Below, piece after piece: positions 16,893 to 26,939 of a stretch of DNA of 64,000 bases. The translations under genes were made by a program, and so were the position numbers. The DNA comes from Mesorhizobium sp. M4B.F.Ca.ET.203.01.1.1 (GTDB lineage Bacteria > Pseudomonadota > Alphaproteobacteria > Rhizobiales > Rhizobiaceae), in assembly GCF_004791025.1 (NCBI RefSeq), contig NZ_SRUO01000021.1:1-64000 (forward strand), read 5' to 3'. Every line of letters starts with the position of its first letter. The first letter of the stretch is position 1. The notes below the pieces were generated by a model. That model saw only the letters and a program-made list of their open reading frames with translations. It did no database searches and was not told the DNA's origin.

Positions 16893-19267
16893 TCATTGCA
16901 GTCCGCTCAAACTGTCGTCAAAAGCCGTGACGAACATATCGGCCTCTTTTCGCGACCAGATCAGCGGTGGACGTAACTTGAGGGTGTTCGGCGTGCCTTT
17001 CCCTGTCAGGATGTTGCGTGCGAGCAAGGCTTCGACAAGCTGATCGGTCTGCCGCGCCGCCGGTTCCTTGGTGAAGCGATCCGTCACCAGTTCAACGCCG
17101 GTCATCATGCCTAGACCGCGTACGTCGCCGATGATGGGATGCCGTTGCGCCAGACGCCCAAGCTCCCGGCGCAAATAGTCTCCTGTGGCGGCGCCGCGCT
17201 CGATCAGGTCTTCCCGCTCGATGACGTCCAGAACAGCCATGCCCGCCGCGCATGCGACGGTGTTGCCGCCGAATGTGCTGAACAACAGCGGATAGGTGCC
17301 GTTGAGGAAACGCTTCATAAGTGCCGAACCGAGGATGACGACGCCGAGCGGGTGGCCGTTTCCGACCGGCTTGCCCATCGTCACGAAGTCGACATTGTCA
17401 TCCGAGAGCCCGTTCGCCCTGAACCCCCAGAAGGTTCCCATGCGACCGCAGCCGGCCTGCACCTCGTCCGCGATGACGAACCCACCCGCCGACCTGACGG
17501 TTCTCGCGACGAGGTTGAAATAGTCGTCAGGCGCCCGCAGCACGCCGCTCGAACACAAGGCCGTGTCGACCATGAATGCCGCCGGCCTGTGCCCTCTGGC
17601 GCGCAAGGCGGCTATCGCCCGGTCGGCATCCGCAGCGTAGTTCGCGGCTGCCTGTGGGTCGTTGGCGAAAAGGCCCCTGTACATATCCGGGGCCATCAGG
17701 GTCTCGATCTGCCTGGGATGCTCGCCGGCGGGCAAGTGACGCCAGCTTTCATTGGAGAGCGTCGTCGTGAGTTCGGTGCATCCATGGTAGGCCTGGTCAA
17801 TGATCAGACCGCCATCATGCCCGCTGAGCGACATGGCTATCTGCATCGCCAGATCGTTGGCTTCGCTGCCTGAATTGACGAAAATGCAGGTGTCCAGGTG
17901 ATCAGGCAGATCTGCGGTCAATCGCGCCGCATACTCGACCGCCGTGTCGCACATGTATCGCGTGTTGGTATTCAACGCGCTGGCCTGACGGTATATGGCT
18001 CTCGCCACGTGCGGGTGACAATGACCAATTTGGGGGACGTTGTTGTAGACGTCGAGATAAGCCGTCCCGCCGGCGGCATACATCCAGGCCCCTCGAGCGC
18101 GCGTGATGTGCAGGGGCTGCTTGTAGAAATGCCATATCGGACCAAGATGGGCGTCGCGCTCATGCCTCACCAGGTCATAGTCGTTCGCGAGAGGCTCGCT
18201 GCCATTGCCCGAGGGATGATAGACCGGAAACCGGCACGCCTGACGAAGCCGGCGTACCGCCTCCGGGCGCCCTTGCCGGCTCAGCAACTCCATCATTCGC
18301 GGGTATTGGCCGGCGTTTTCGATATGGGGAATGCCGGATTCGATCGTGGCTTCCCTGGCTTCGACGATGACGGTGGCCAGTGCGAGGCGCAGCAGCATCG
18401 CGTCGAAAATGAGATCGATCTCATTTTCTTCGAGCGGATATGTCGAATCGAAACCCGACGCCACATCGCAGAGGTAGGCGATCGGATCATCATCGGATTT
18501 CGAGAATGTCTCGCAAGCCGTCACAATGTCCGCAACAATGGGATTGTAGCCCATATCGCCAAAATCGATGATACCGACCGGCGATGTGCTGTCGTTGGGA
18601 TCGACAAGGATGTTGCCGCCATGGGAATCCTGATGGACGACTTGCCGGCGCGTTTTCAGCAATTGAGGAAGGGTAAAGCGCTCGGCGCGCTCGAAGATTT
18701 CCTCGCACAATTGCCGAAGCCCGAGGTCGGAGATCTTTGCTATCTGCGGGCGCAAGGCCAGGGCACGTGAAATGTCCCAGAGGTGCACATTGCTGCCTGC
18801 GTATGGATGAAAAAAATCGCGCAGCGCATAGGCAAGCCGTCCTACCATCGCTCCTATGTTGAACCGAGTGGCGGCGGAAAAGGCTTCCTCAACCTGCTCC
18901 ATGATCTTCCCCGGAAGGAAAGTAAGCACACGGATCATGTGCCGGCAGCCGCGCTCGTCCTCGATCCATTCATATGGGGCGCCAGCGAGGGAGGGAACGA
19001 CGCGAGGCACCGGCAGGGACGGATCGCGCTCGAAGATATGGTTCAGGGCTTTGACCTGCATATCCACGACGCCTTCGGGTTCGCCGGCATTCGATATCTT
19101 GACGACGACGTCGCGGCCATCGGTGCCCTCGATCCGCCACGACAGATCGCGCTCGGAAGCCAGTTGCGTGTATGTCCCGTCGATCCGTACCGGGTTGCTA
19201 CGAGGCGCCTTGTCGTCTCCGGCGGAAAATTAGGAAGGTTGCGAAGCAGCAGTGCGTCCGTGCTCAT
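16893..19267 (-). CDS. APH-type kinase fused to class III aminotransferase-fold phospho-lyase; apparent frameshift near N-terminus
   Basis: Two enzymes in one chain of about 790 aa. The N-terminal third is an aminoglycoside-phosphotransferase-fold kinase with catalytic loop HQDSHGGN and metal motif IDFGD. The rest is a PLP enzyme of the class III aminotransferase fold, with VNSGSEAND, DEVQAGCGRMG and PLP lysine in TMGKPVGNGHP, which is the AGXT2L/ethanolamine-phosphate phospho-lyase pattern. In that family an amino alcohol is phosphorylated and then split by phosphate elimination. The chain starts at 19267 (MSTDALLLRNLPNFPP) but needs one extra base near 19185 to join RRLVATRYG to IDGTYTQLASERDLSW. 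As read, translation could only start inside, near 19067 (GTG), losing the kinase lysine in DVVVKISN. Substrate unknown. Confidence 0.85.
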
Positions 19268-19440
19268 CCCATGCCTTAAGGCTAAATAGCGACACCCGAC
19301 GTGGCGACCACGTCGAACTTGCACGTTTGGCGGGCAAGTCCGCAGGCGGCACTTTTGCGCTGCGCATCGCCAGCCCTACGAGAGGCTAGACCTCTATCGA
19401 CACGGCAAGAATATCATTCAGAGAACGGATACATTGGTTT

Positions 19441-20337
19441 TCACAAATGCATCTGGTGCGCCCTGATGATCGCATCACGGACATAGCTGACGTTGGCAGC
19501 CTGCTCGCCTGTTCGCGTGGCGACCTCGATGTCGGCGGAATAGGCCTCGTCGGCTATGGGAAGTCGGCGAAGACGCCCCTGCTGTTCGAACATGCTCGCA
19601 AAATGTATCGGCAGGACCCCGAGGTAGGCGCCCGACAGGACCATCAGAAGCTGCGCCTCAATATCAAAGGCTACCCGGTTCGCGGCGGTATCGAAGCGGT
19701 GACGCCTAATCCCGTACCAATATCCTCTCTCTACCCACGGATGGCCGTAGCATTCCTCACTCGTAATCGTCTCGTCATTTCGGCAAAACAAAGGATGAGC
19801 CGAACCGCAAAATACCGCGTGCTCCTCTTGGTAGATGATCTGGTATTGCACGCTTGCGACTTTGATGTCGGAGGCACCTATCCCAATGTCTATTTCGTTT
19901 TCCGCCACGGCCTTCGTTATGTCGTTGGGGCACATGATCTTGAGATCAAGCTCGATTTCCGGCGCAGCTTTGGAAAGCTCGGCAATAGCGTCGGCGAGCC
20001 GGAAACTTGGGTCGGTCGTTAAGCAGTCGACAATGCCAACGCCGACCTTTCCCGCCAAAGCGCTTCTAACACGCGAAAGCCGGGCCGAACCGGAGTCCAG
20101 CATCCCGGTGATTTCCGTGCTGATTTCGTAAACCCGCCGCCCCTCCTCCGTTAGCGAAAACCCGCGCCGCCCTCGTTCACACAACTTCACGCCGAGCCGT
20201 TGTTCAAGCGCCGTCAGATGGTTGGAAATCGTAGGTTGACTGAGCGACAGTTCCATCTGTGCCGCAGACATGCCGCCGTTGCGGACCACGCTTTCAAAGA
20301 CACGAAAGAGATGGAGATCGGAGCCCGATATCTTCAT
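19441..20337 (-). CDS. LysR-family transcriptional regulator
   Basis: 298-aa regulator. Winged-helix DNA-binding domain at the N-terminus (LHLFRVFESVVRNGGMSAAQ, LSLSQPTISNHLTALEQRLG), followed by a type 2 periplasmic-binding-like effector domain. Starts MKISGSDL at 20337; a GTG 24 bp upstream is possible. It lies directly upstream of the kinase/phospho-lyase fusion on the same strand (173-bp gap) and is divergent from the GntR gene. It may control the fusion gene and PotF-like gene, but LysR proteins often act on divergent genes, so the target is open. Confidence 0.92.
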   Translation of the reverse strand: MKISGSDLHLFRVFESVVRNGGMSAAQMELSLSQPTISNHLTALEQRLGVKLCERGRRGFSLTEEGRRVYEISTEITGMLDSGSARLSRVRSALAGKVGVGIVDCLTTDPSFRLADAIAELSKAAPEIELDLKIMCPNDITKAVAENEIDIGIGASDIKVASVQYQIIYQEEHAVFCGSAHPLFCRNDETITSEECYGHPWVERGYWYGIRRHRFDTAANRVAFDIEAQLLMVLSGAYLGVLPIHFASMFEQQGRLRRLPIADEAYSADIEVATRTGEQAANVSYVRDAIIRAHQMHL

Positions 20338-20536
20338 GGGGGCAGATTGCACCAAATGCACTGGATGGCAATTGCGGCTGCCGACCGTGATTTGACCTCT
20401 GGGAACCGGGCCCCGTGCCTTTGAAGCAGCCGAGATCGCCCACCTTCCCTCCCTACTTCGTCATGATCGGGTCTTGACGCTCCAGCCAAATCCGGATTTG
20501 ATAATACGTGGATACAAAAATACTTTTGGGTGCAAA

Positions 20537-21208
20537 GTGCCAGCAGCCTTCTCCGTCGAGCCACGCTTGCCCGCCACCGCAGAGGAGGAGGCATATAGGC
20601 ATCTTCAGCAAGCGCTTCGCCTCGGTCGTTACAAACCGGGTGACCGCCTCATTCCCGAAGACATCGCGGCTGAAATAGGCATGAGCCGCATGCCGGTGCG
20701 GGAAGCCTTTCGGCGCCTGGCATCCGACGGGCTGGTGGTTCTTCGCCCAAATCGGGGATGCGTGGTCGCTGGGCTGACTGTCGACGAGCTTTATGAGATT
20801 TTCGAAATTCGCTCGGTTCTGGAGGGGTTGGCCGTCAGGCTGGCGATGCCCCGGATCGACGAAGAGGAGTTCGAGGAATTCGACCGCCTGCTCGAACGCA
20901 TGGAACGCGCGGGCCAGAGCGGCGGTAGCGACTGGGTTGTCCGCCACCAGGAATTCCATGGCCGCATCTGTGCGTTGAGCCAGAGGCCCAAGCTGGTCCA
21001 CCAGATATCGGCGCTGCATGTGGTCATCGAGCCTTACATGCGCATCTGGTTCGACGATTGTGACAAGCCGCTTTCCGCGCGCGAGGAGCATGCCGCCGTG
21101 ATCGCTGCCTTGCGCTCGGGCGACGCACAGCACGCGGAACAGGTGATGCAGGAACATGTTCTCGGCACGGCGCCGCTGCTGGCCGAGCTCGTGAGTCCCG
21201 GCCGGTGA
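20537..21208 (+). CDS. GntR-family regulator (FadR subfamily, FCD domain)
   Basis: Regulator of about 223 aa. The GntR winged helix is EEEAYRHLQQALRLGRYKPG then IPEDIAAEIGMSRMPVREAF; the C-terminal FCD ligand domain has the metal-type residues in EIRSVLEGLAVRLA and HQEFHGRI. The GTG start at 20537 is preferred because an open-frame TTG at 20474 sits within what looks like the promoter (TTGACG ... GATAAT); this choice is uncertain. First gene of a rightward block (binding protein, two permeases, gamma-glutamyltransferase, acyl-CoA synthetase, reductase), so probably its local repressor. FCD regulators usually sense small organic acids. Confidence 0.9.
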   Translation: MPAAFSVEPRLPATAEEEAYRHLQQALRLGRYKPGDRLIPEDIAAEIGMSRMPVREAFRRLASDGLVVLRPNRGCVVAGLTVDELYEIFEIRSVLEGLAVRLAMPRIDEEEFEEFDRLLERMERAGQSGGSDWVVRHQEFHGRICALSQRPKLVHQISALHVVIEPYMRIWFDDCDKPLSAREEHAAVIAALRSGDAQHAEQVMQEHVLGTAPLLAELVSPGR

Positions 21209-21298
21209 CGAAAACCGACCGGGCATGAATGGCCTCGAACGGCAATGCGGCCGGGCGTGGGAATCGTTCAATCAGCCTACAAAAAAAAGGGGAACCAA

Positions 21299-22150
21299 AT
21301 GAAATTCAATCGTTTGGCCGCAGTTGCGGCCGCACTCAGCATGTTCGGCTTCATGCACACCGCCTTGGCCGAGGACGCGCCCAAGGCCATCACCATCGCC
21401 ACGGAGGGCGCCTACGCTCCATGGAACTTCACCAACGCCGACGGCAAGCTCGACGGACTGGAGATCGATCTCGCCAACAATCTTTGCGAGCGGATGAAGG
21501 TCAAATGCACCATCATCGCCCAGGATTGGGACGGTCTTATTCCTGCGCTGAAGGTCGGCAAGTTCGATGTGATCATGGCCGGCATGTTCATCACGCCGAA
21601 ACGCCTCGAGACCATCGACTTCACCCAGCCTTATGCGATCGACCCGGGTGGTTTCGCAGCCGCCAAGGACAGCGACCTGGGCAAGCTCGGCGCTTCGACC
21701 GAGAAATTCAAAATGGACGATGAGGCTGCTACCAAGGCCGCGATCGATAAGTTGAAGCCCTTGCTGAAAGGCAAGGTGGTCGGCGTCCAGGCGGCAACGG
21801 CGATGCTCGAATTCGTCAAGAAATACTTCGGGGACACGGTGGAGATCCGCGAGTACAAGACGACCGAGCAGCACGATCTCGATCTGGCCGCGGGCCGCAT
21901 CGACGCGATATTCGCTCAGAAGACGGCGCTCGCCGCGACGCTTGCAAAACCCGAATTCGCGAACTTCACGGTAGCGGGGCCCGGCTTTGTCGGCGGTCTG
22001 TTCGGCGCCGGAACCGGTGCGGGCCTGAGGAAGGAAGACACCAAGCTCAAGCAGATGCTCAACGACGCGATCAGCGCCGCGATCGCCGACGGCACCATCA
22101 AGAGCATCTCGGAAAAATGGGTGAAAACGGACGTGACGCCGGTCAAGTAG
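21299..22150 (+). CDS. Amino-acid-type ABC transporter substrate-binding protein
   Basis: Periplasmic binding protein of 283 aa, family 3 (HisJ/ArgT-like). Signal peptide MKFNRLAAVAAALSMFGFMH, cleavage near ALA-ED (about residue 22). The core TIATEGAYAPWNFTNADGKL, DLANNLCERMKVKC and MAGMFITPKRLETIDFTQPY is typical for arginine/lysine/ornithine/opine binders. ATG at 21299 is preceded by AAGGGGAACCAA. Followed by two permease genes. Ligand likely an amino acid or a gamma-glutamyl/opine-like derivative. Confidence 0.93.
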   Translation: MKFNRLAAVAAALSMFGFMHTALAEDAPKAITIATEGAYAPWNFTNADGKLDGLEIDLANNLCERMKVKCTIIAQDWDGLIPALKVGKFDVIMAGMFITPKRLETIDFTQPYAIDPGGFAAAKDSDLGKLGASTEKFKMDDEAATKAAIDKLKPLLKGKVVGVQAATAMLEFVKKYFGDTVEIREYKTTEQHDLDLAAGRIDAIFAQKTALAATLAKPEFANFTVAGPGFVGGLFGAGTGAGLRKEDTKLKQMLNDAISAAIADGTIKSISEKWVKTDVTPVK

Positions 22151-22167
22151 CCATTTGGGGACTTGTT

Positions 22168-22195
22168 CGGCCGGTCGGTGTCGACCGATCGGCCG
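22168..22195 (+). other. Intercistronic hairpin between binding-protein and permease genes
   Basis: CGGC-CGGTCG-GTGT-CGACCG-(ATCG)-GCCG forms a stem with one small bulge in the 71-bp gap. No T tract; likely a message-stabilising or attenuating element rather than a full terminator. Confidence 0.45.
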
Positions 22196-22221
22196 GACGC
22201 CCCTGATCATCTAGGTTTCAA

Positions 22222-22935
22222 ATGACCGATGCACTCCATATCCTATCCCTCGGCAAGGGCGGCTGGGGCGGCGCGCTGCTCTTGGCAGCAGGCGTTACGT
22301 TTGCGCTGTCCATCCTAGGCTTCCTGCTCGGCGCCTTCTTCGGCGCAGTGGCCGCGAGCGGTGGGCTTTCACCGAGAGCTGTACCGTCGTGGTTGGCCAA
22401 GGCCTATGGCACGGTGTTCAGGGGCGTGCCCGATCTGTTGACGATCTACCTGCTCTACTATGGCGGCAGCATCGCCTTGACCGAGATCGGAAAACTCTTC
22501 GGCAGCGCCGGCTTCGTCGGGCTCCCGACATTTGCAACCGGCGTCCTGGCGATCGGCATTATTTCTGGCGCCTATCAAGCCGAGGTCTATCGCGGAGCCT
22601 ATCTCGCCGTCGATCCCGGCCAGTTCGAAGCTTGCAAGGCTTTGGGCGTGGCCCGATTCCATTCGCTACGCCTCGTCATCATACCGCAATTGATGCGGCA
22701 CGCTCTGCCGGGCCTCGGAAATGTCTGGCAACTGGTGCTCAAGGATTCGGCCCTGATCTCCGTGATCGGTCTCGTGGAATTGATGCGGCAATCTCAGATC
22801 GGCGCAGGATCGATGAGGGAGCCCTTCGTCTTTTACCTGGCCGCCGCGGCACTGTATTTCCTCATCGCCGCGGTGACCGGATCGGTCTTCCGCTACGGCG
22901 AGACACGAGCGTGGCGAGGCATGGTCCACGCATGA
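22222..22935 (+). CDS. Amino-acid ABC transporter permease (HisQ type)
   Basis: 237-aa inner-membrane permease of the polar amino acid family. Visible: GTVFRGVPDLLTIYLLYYGG, the HisQ/HisM signature, and the EAA loop EACKALGVARFHSLRLVIIP. Its TGA overlaps the ATG of the next permease (ATGA, 22932-22935). Part of the block led by the GntR gene. Confidence 0.93.
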   Translation: MTDALHILSLGKGGWGGALLLAAGVTFALSILGFLLGAFFGAVAASGGLSPRAVPSWLAKAYGTVFRGVPDLLTIYLLYYGGSIALTEIGKLFGSAGFVGLPTFATGVLAIGIISGAYQAEVYRGAYLAVDPGQFEACKALGVARFHSLRLVIIPQLMRHALPGLGNVWQLVLKDSALISVIGLVELMRQSQIGAGSMREPFVFYLAAAALYFLIAAVTGSVFRYGETRAWRGMVHA

Positions 22936-23624
22936 TCGACCTGCATTTCTTTGTCGAGATCATTCCAACCCTGCTCTCCGGCTTGCCGCTGACCTTGCAG
23001 CTTGCTGGGCTGTCGATCGCAATAGGCTTTGCCTTGGCCCTGTTGCTCGCACTGGCGCAGCAGGGAAACCATCGGATGCTGGTCTGGCCGATACGCGCCT
23101 TCGTCGCCGTCTTTCGCGGCACGCCATTGCTCGTCCAGATATTCCTCATCTATTACGGCCTCGGCCAGTTCCGTCCCACGCTTCAGGCTGTTGGGCTCTG
23201 GTGGCTGTTTCGCGAGCCCTATTGGTGCGCCATCATCGCACTCAGTCTCAATACCGCAGCCTATGGCAGCGAGATCCTGCGGGGCGCAATACAAGGCGTG
23301 CCGCGCGGTCTTGTCGAGGCCGCTTCCGCTTTCGGGATGACACGGATCCAGACACTGCGCCTCGTCGTTCTGCCTTTGGCGCTGCGCCAAGCCATTCCAA
23401 GCTACAGCAACGAGATCATCCTCATGGTGAAGGGTACGTCGCTGGCATCGATCGTCACCCTGATGGAAGTGACAGGCATAGCCCAGGGGTTGATTTCTCA
23501 GACTTATCGCGCCGTCGAAGTTTTCGTGGCTGCGGGCGCGATTTACCTCACCATAAATTTCACGATCATCTCGGCCCTGAATGCCCTGGAGACCTGGCTA
23601 ACGCCCTATCGGGTCCGTGCATGA
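22932..23624 (+). CDS. Amino-acid ABC transporter permease (HisM type)
   Basis: 230-aa inner-membrane permease. FVAVFRGTPLLVQIFLIYYG is the family signature and EAASAFGMTRIQTLRLVVLP the EAA loop. Start MIDLHFFVEIIPTLLSG taken at the ATGA overlap; an open frame reaching 540 bp upstream is only the wrong frame of the previous gene. No ATPase gene follows, so the importer must borrow a HisP/GlnQ-type subunit encoded elsewhere. Confidence 0.92.
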   Translation: MIDLHFFVEIIPTLLSGLPLTLQLAGLSIAIGFALALLLALAQQGNHRMLVWPIRAFVAVFRGTPLLVQIFLIYYGLGQFRPTLQAVGLWWLFREPYWCAIIALSLNTAAYGSEILRGAIQGVPRGLVEAASAFGMTRIQTLRLVVLPLALRQAIPSYSNEIILMVKGTSLASIVTLMEVTGIAQGLISQTYRAVEVFVAAGAIYLTINFTIISALNALETWLTPYRVRA

Positions 23625-23756
23625 AACATCACCGGGGCATAATCAGGAGAATTGGCGACATGGGCTGCGCCGACAAGCCGAAACGATCTGCTGCCGTGTT
23701 GTGTTACGCGATGGTGAACATGTCGCTTCGATCAGACCAAGGGATACAGAGACAGA

Positions 23757-25343
23757 ATGCGTGATTTCCAGTTTCCCGGCCGCTCGCCGGTTCGTGCCAG
23801 CGAAGCGGTCGCCGCGACATCGCACCCGCTGTCGACGCTCGCGGCGATCGAGATGCTGCGCGCCGGCGGCAATGCCATGGACGCGGCGGTCTGCGCCGCC
23901 GCCGTGCAGGCCGTGGTCGAGCCGCAATCGACCGGCATAGGCGGCGATTGTTTCGTGCTCTACTGCCCGGCGGGACAAGGTGACGTGCTGGCCTTCAACG
24001 GCTCCGGCCGCGCGCCGGCGGCCGCGACCGTCGACTGGTACCTGGACAGGGGTTTCAGCGAGCTTCCCAAACAGGGACCGCATGCAGTGACGGTGCCGGG
24101 CGCCATCGATGCCTGGTGCCGGCTGCTCGAGGACCATGGCAGCAAGGACCTCGCCGAGGTGCTGGCGCCGGCCATTCATTATGCCGAGAACGGCTATGTC
24201 GTGCACGACCGCGTCGCCTTCGACTGGGCGGACCCGGAGATCGACCTTGCCGCGGACGAACATGCCGCGCGCATCTTCCTGCCCGGCGGCAAGGCGCCGA
24301 GGGCCGGCGACGTCCACCGCCAGCCGGAACTCGCCGCTACCTTGCGCATCATCACCAAGCAGGGCCGCGCCGGCTTCTACGAGGGTGCTGTCGCCGACGA
24401 TATGGTGCGCCGGCTCAAGGAATTGGGCGGGCTGCATAGCCAAGAGGATTTCGCGGCGACCAAAGGCGACTATGTGGCACCGGTCAGCACCTCCTACGGC
24501 GGCTACGACTTCCACCAGATGCCGCCGAACAACCAGGGGCTGACCGCGCTTCTAATGCTGAATGTGCTGTCCGGCTTCAAGCTTGGCGGGCTCGATCCCA
24601 ATGGCGCCGAGCGGCTGCATCTGGAAATCGAGGCGGGGCGGCTGGCCTACCAGGACCGCGACCGTTTTGTGGGCGACCAGGACCAGGTCCCTGTGCCGGT
24701 CAAGCAGCTCTTGTCCGCCGCCTATGCCGACAGGCTGCGCGCCGAGATCGACCCCGAGCGGGCGATGACGCATCTGCCGAAGCTGGACCTGCCGGGCAGC
24801 GACACGGTCTACATCACCGTGGTCGATCGCGACCGCAACGCGGTCTCCTTCATCAACTCGACCTATTATTCGTTTGGCAGCGGCGTGGTCAGCCCGAAGA
24901 CCGGCGTGGTGCTGCAGAACCGTGGCTCGAGCTTCCGGCTCGAGCCCTGGCATCCCAATGCGATCGCGCCCGGCAAGCGGCCGATGCACACAATCATGCC
25001 CGGAATGGCGACCCGGAATGGCCGCGTGGTGATGCCGTTCGGCGTCATGGGCGGCGGCTACCAGCCTTTCGGCCATGTGCATTTTTTGACCAACATGATC
25101 GACTTCGGCATGGATCCACAGCAGGCGATGGATGCGCCGCGTGTGTTTTACAACGATGACGTCGTGGAGGCTGAGCGCAACGTTCCCGACGAGGCGATCA
25201 AGGGCTTGCGCAAGCGCGGCCATCGCATCGTCGAACCGCATCACCCGCTTGGCGGCGGCCAGGCAGTGCTGATCGACTGGGAAAAGGGCACGCTGACCGG
25301 CGCCTCCGACCCGCGCAAGGACGGGATGGCGTTGGGATATTGA
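23757..25343 (+). CDS. Gamma-glutamyltransferase family protein
   Basis: 528-aa Ntn-hydrolase that would cleave or transfer gamma-glutamyl groups from glutathione or gamma-glutamyl amines/amides. The catalytic nucleophile exposed by autoprocessing is probably T350 in SDTVYITVVD; NGSGRAPAA, GSGVVSPKTGVVLQNRGSSF and MGGGYQPFGHVH are family blocks. There is no signal peptide (it starts MRDFQFPGRSPV), so it looks cytoplasmic, unlike periplasmic E. coli Ggt. It follows the two permeases by 132 bp, which suggests hydrolysis of an imported gamma-glutamyl or similar amide compound. Confidence 0.92.
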   Translation: MRDFQFPGRSPVRASEAVAATSHPLSTLAAIEMLRAGGNAMDAAVCAAAVQAVVEPQSTGIGGDCFVLYCPAGQGDVLAFNGSGRAPAAATVDWYLDRGFSELPKQGPHAVTVPGAIDAWCRLLEDHGSKDLAEVLAPAIHYAENGYVVHDRVAFDWADPEIDLAADEHAARIFLPGGKAPRAGDVHRQPELAATLRIITKQGRAGFYEGAVADDMVRRLKELGGLHSQEDFAATKGDYVAPVSTSYGGYDFHQMPPNNQGLTALLMLNVLSGFKLGGLDPNGAERLHLEIEAGRLAYQDRDRFVGDQDQVPVPVKQLLSAAYADRLRAEIDPERAMTHLPKLDLPGSDTVYITVVDRDRNAVSFINSTYYSFGSGVVSPKTGVVLQNRGSSFRLEPWHPNAIAPGKRPMHTIMPGMATRNGRVVMPFGVMGGGYQPFGHVHFLTNMIDFGMDPQQAMDAPRVFYNDDVVEAERNVPDEAIKGLRKRGHRIVEPHHPLGGGQAVLIDWEKGTLTGASDPRKDGMALGY

Positions 25344-25410
25344 GAGCCGGCGGCATCACATCTGTGTGTCGCGGCTGGATTTTGACGGATTGGAACGATA
25401 GTCGGTGACC

Positions 25411-26937
25411 ATGACCAGCAACGCAAATTCGCAAGGGCTTTCACGCCCGCTCGCCTCCGGAGCCGATGACGCGCCGGCGATCCTGGCGCCTGACCGGCCC
25501 ACCCTCACCCATGGCGGATTGCGCCAGCTGATAGGCGCCACGGCGGCGGCGCTGCATGCGCGCGGCATCCGCCGGGGCGACCGGGTGGCGATCGTGCTGC
25601 CGAACGGGCCGGAGATGGCGACGAGCTTCGTCGCGGTGGCGGCAAGCGCCTCGACGGCGCCGCTCAATCCGGCCTACCGGGCGGACGAACTCGATTTCTA
25701 CCTGACCGACATCGGCGCCAAGGCGATCCTCGTCTCCGCCGACGAGAGTGGCCCGGCGGTGACGGTGGCCGAGCGTCTGGGCATCGCCGTGCTGCGGCTG
25801 GTCGTGCCGGCCGGCGCCCCTGCCGGCAGCTTCGTCATCGAGGGCCCGTCAGTGGGGCCGCAGGCGGCGCCCGACATGGCGCGCGACGACGACATCGCGC
25901 TGTTGCTGCACACGTCGGGCACCACCTCGCGCCCCAAGCTGGTGCCGCTCAGCCATGCCAATGTCGCGGCCTCCGCCCGCCATATCGGCGCGACGCTCGG
26001 CCTGAGCGCCGACGACCGCTGCCTCAACATCATGCCGCTGTTTCACATCCACGGGCTCATCGCGGCAGTGCTGTCGTCGCTCGCCGCCGGCGGCAGCATC
26101 TACTGCACGCCGGGCTTCAACGCGCTGCGCTTCTTCCAGTGGCTGAGCGACGCCAGGCCTAGCTGGTACACGGCCGTGCCGACCATGCACCAGGCGATCC
26201 TGCCGCGCGCGGCGCGCAATCCGGACGTGCTGGCGGCGGCCTCGCTGCGCTTCATCCGCTCGTCCTCGGCATCGCTGCCGGCGCAGGTGATGGCCGAACT
26301 CGAGGCGACCTTCGGCTGCCCGGTCATCGAAGCCTATGGCATGACCGAGGCAGCGCACCAGATGGCCTCGAACCGGCTGCCGCCAGGCCTGCGCAAGCCG
26401 GGCAGCGTCGGCGCCGCCGGCGGACCCGAAGTGGCCGTCATGGCGCTCGACGGCCGGCTGATGCAGGCCGGCGAGACCGGCGAAATCGTCATTCGCGGCC
26501 CCAATGTCACATTGGGCTACGAAAAGAACCCCGATGCCAACGCGACGGCCTTCGCGCATGGCTGGTTCCACACCGGTGACCAGGGCGTGCTCGACGAGGA
26601 TGGCTATCTCAGGGTCACCGGAAGGCTGAAGGAGATCATCAACCGTGGCGGCGAGAAGATTTCGCCGCTAGAGGTAGACGACGTGCTGATGGACCACCCG
26701 GCGGTGGTGCAGGTGGTGACCTTCGCCATGCCGCATGACAAGCTCGGCGAAGAGGTGGCGGCGGCCGTGGTGCTGCGGGAAGGCATGAGCGCCTCAGAGA
26801 GCGATATCCGCGCCCACGCTGCGACGCGGCTAGCCGACTTCAAGGTGCCGCGCAAGATCCTGATCCTGGACGAGATCCCCAAGGGGGCGACCGGCAAACT
26901 GCAGCGCATCGGGCTCGCCGCCAAGCTCGGGCTGTGA
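25411..26937 (+). CDS. AMP-forming acyl-CoA synthetase
   Basis: About 508-aa ANL-family ligase that activates a carboxylate as acyl-AMP and then acyl-CoA. ATP-binding P-loop LLLHTSGTTSRPKLVPLSH, YGMTEAAHQM, hinge and A8 region GWFHTGDQGVLDEDGYLRV, and the C-terminal lysine motif PKGATGKLQR are all intact. The pattern is close to oxalyl-CoA synthetase-like (Pcs60) proteins, but substrate cannot be assigned. ATG at 25411 preferred; a GTG six bases upstream is possible. It ends 2 bp before the next gene's start. Confidence 0.92.
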   Translation: MTSNANSQGLSRPLASGADDAPAILAPDRPTLTHGGLRQLIGATAAALHARGIRRGDRVAIVLPNGPEMATSFVAVAASASTAPLNPAYRADELDFYLTDIGAKAILVSADESGPAVTVAERLGIAVLRLVVPAGAPAGSFVIEGPSVGPQAAPDMARDDDIALLLHTSGTTSRPKLVPLSHANVAASARHIGATLGLSADDRCLNIMPLFHIHGLIAAVLSSLAAGGSIYCTPGFNALRFFQWLSDARPSWYTAVPTMHQAILPRAARNPDVLAAASLRFIRSSSASLPAQVMAELEATFGCPVIEAYGMTEAAHQMASNRLPPGLRKPGSVGAAGGPEVAVMALDGRLMQAGETGEIVIRGPNVTLGYEKNPDANATAFAHGWFHTGDQGVLDEDGYLRVTGRLKEIINRGGEKISPLEVDDVLMDHPAVVQVVTFAMPHDKLGEEVAAAVVLREGMSASESDIRAHAATRLADFKVPRKILILDEIPKGATGKLQRIGLAAKLGL

Positions 26938-26939
26938 CA

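Noticed and set aside
22389..22931. Upstream extension of the HisM-type permease frame
   Set aside because: Overlaps the HisQ-type gene out of frame; start at the ATGA overlap is standard for such pairs.
23621..23764. 47-codon ORF overlapping the permease stop (ATGA) and the gamma-glutamyltransferase start
   Set aside because: Coupling at both ends is suggestive, but the peptide is rich in random-looking residues, has no recognisable family and no independent ribosome site.
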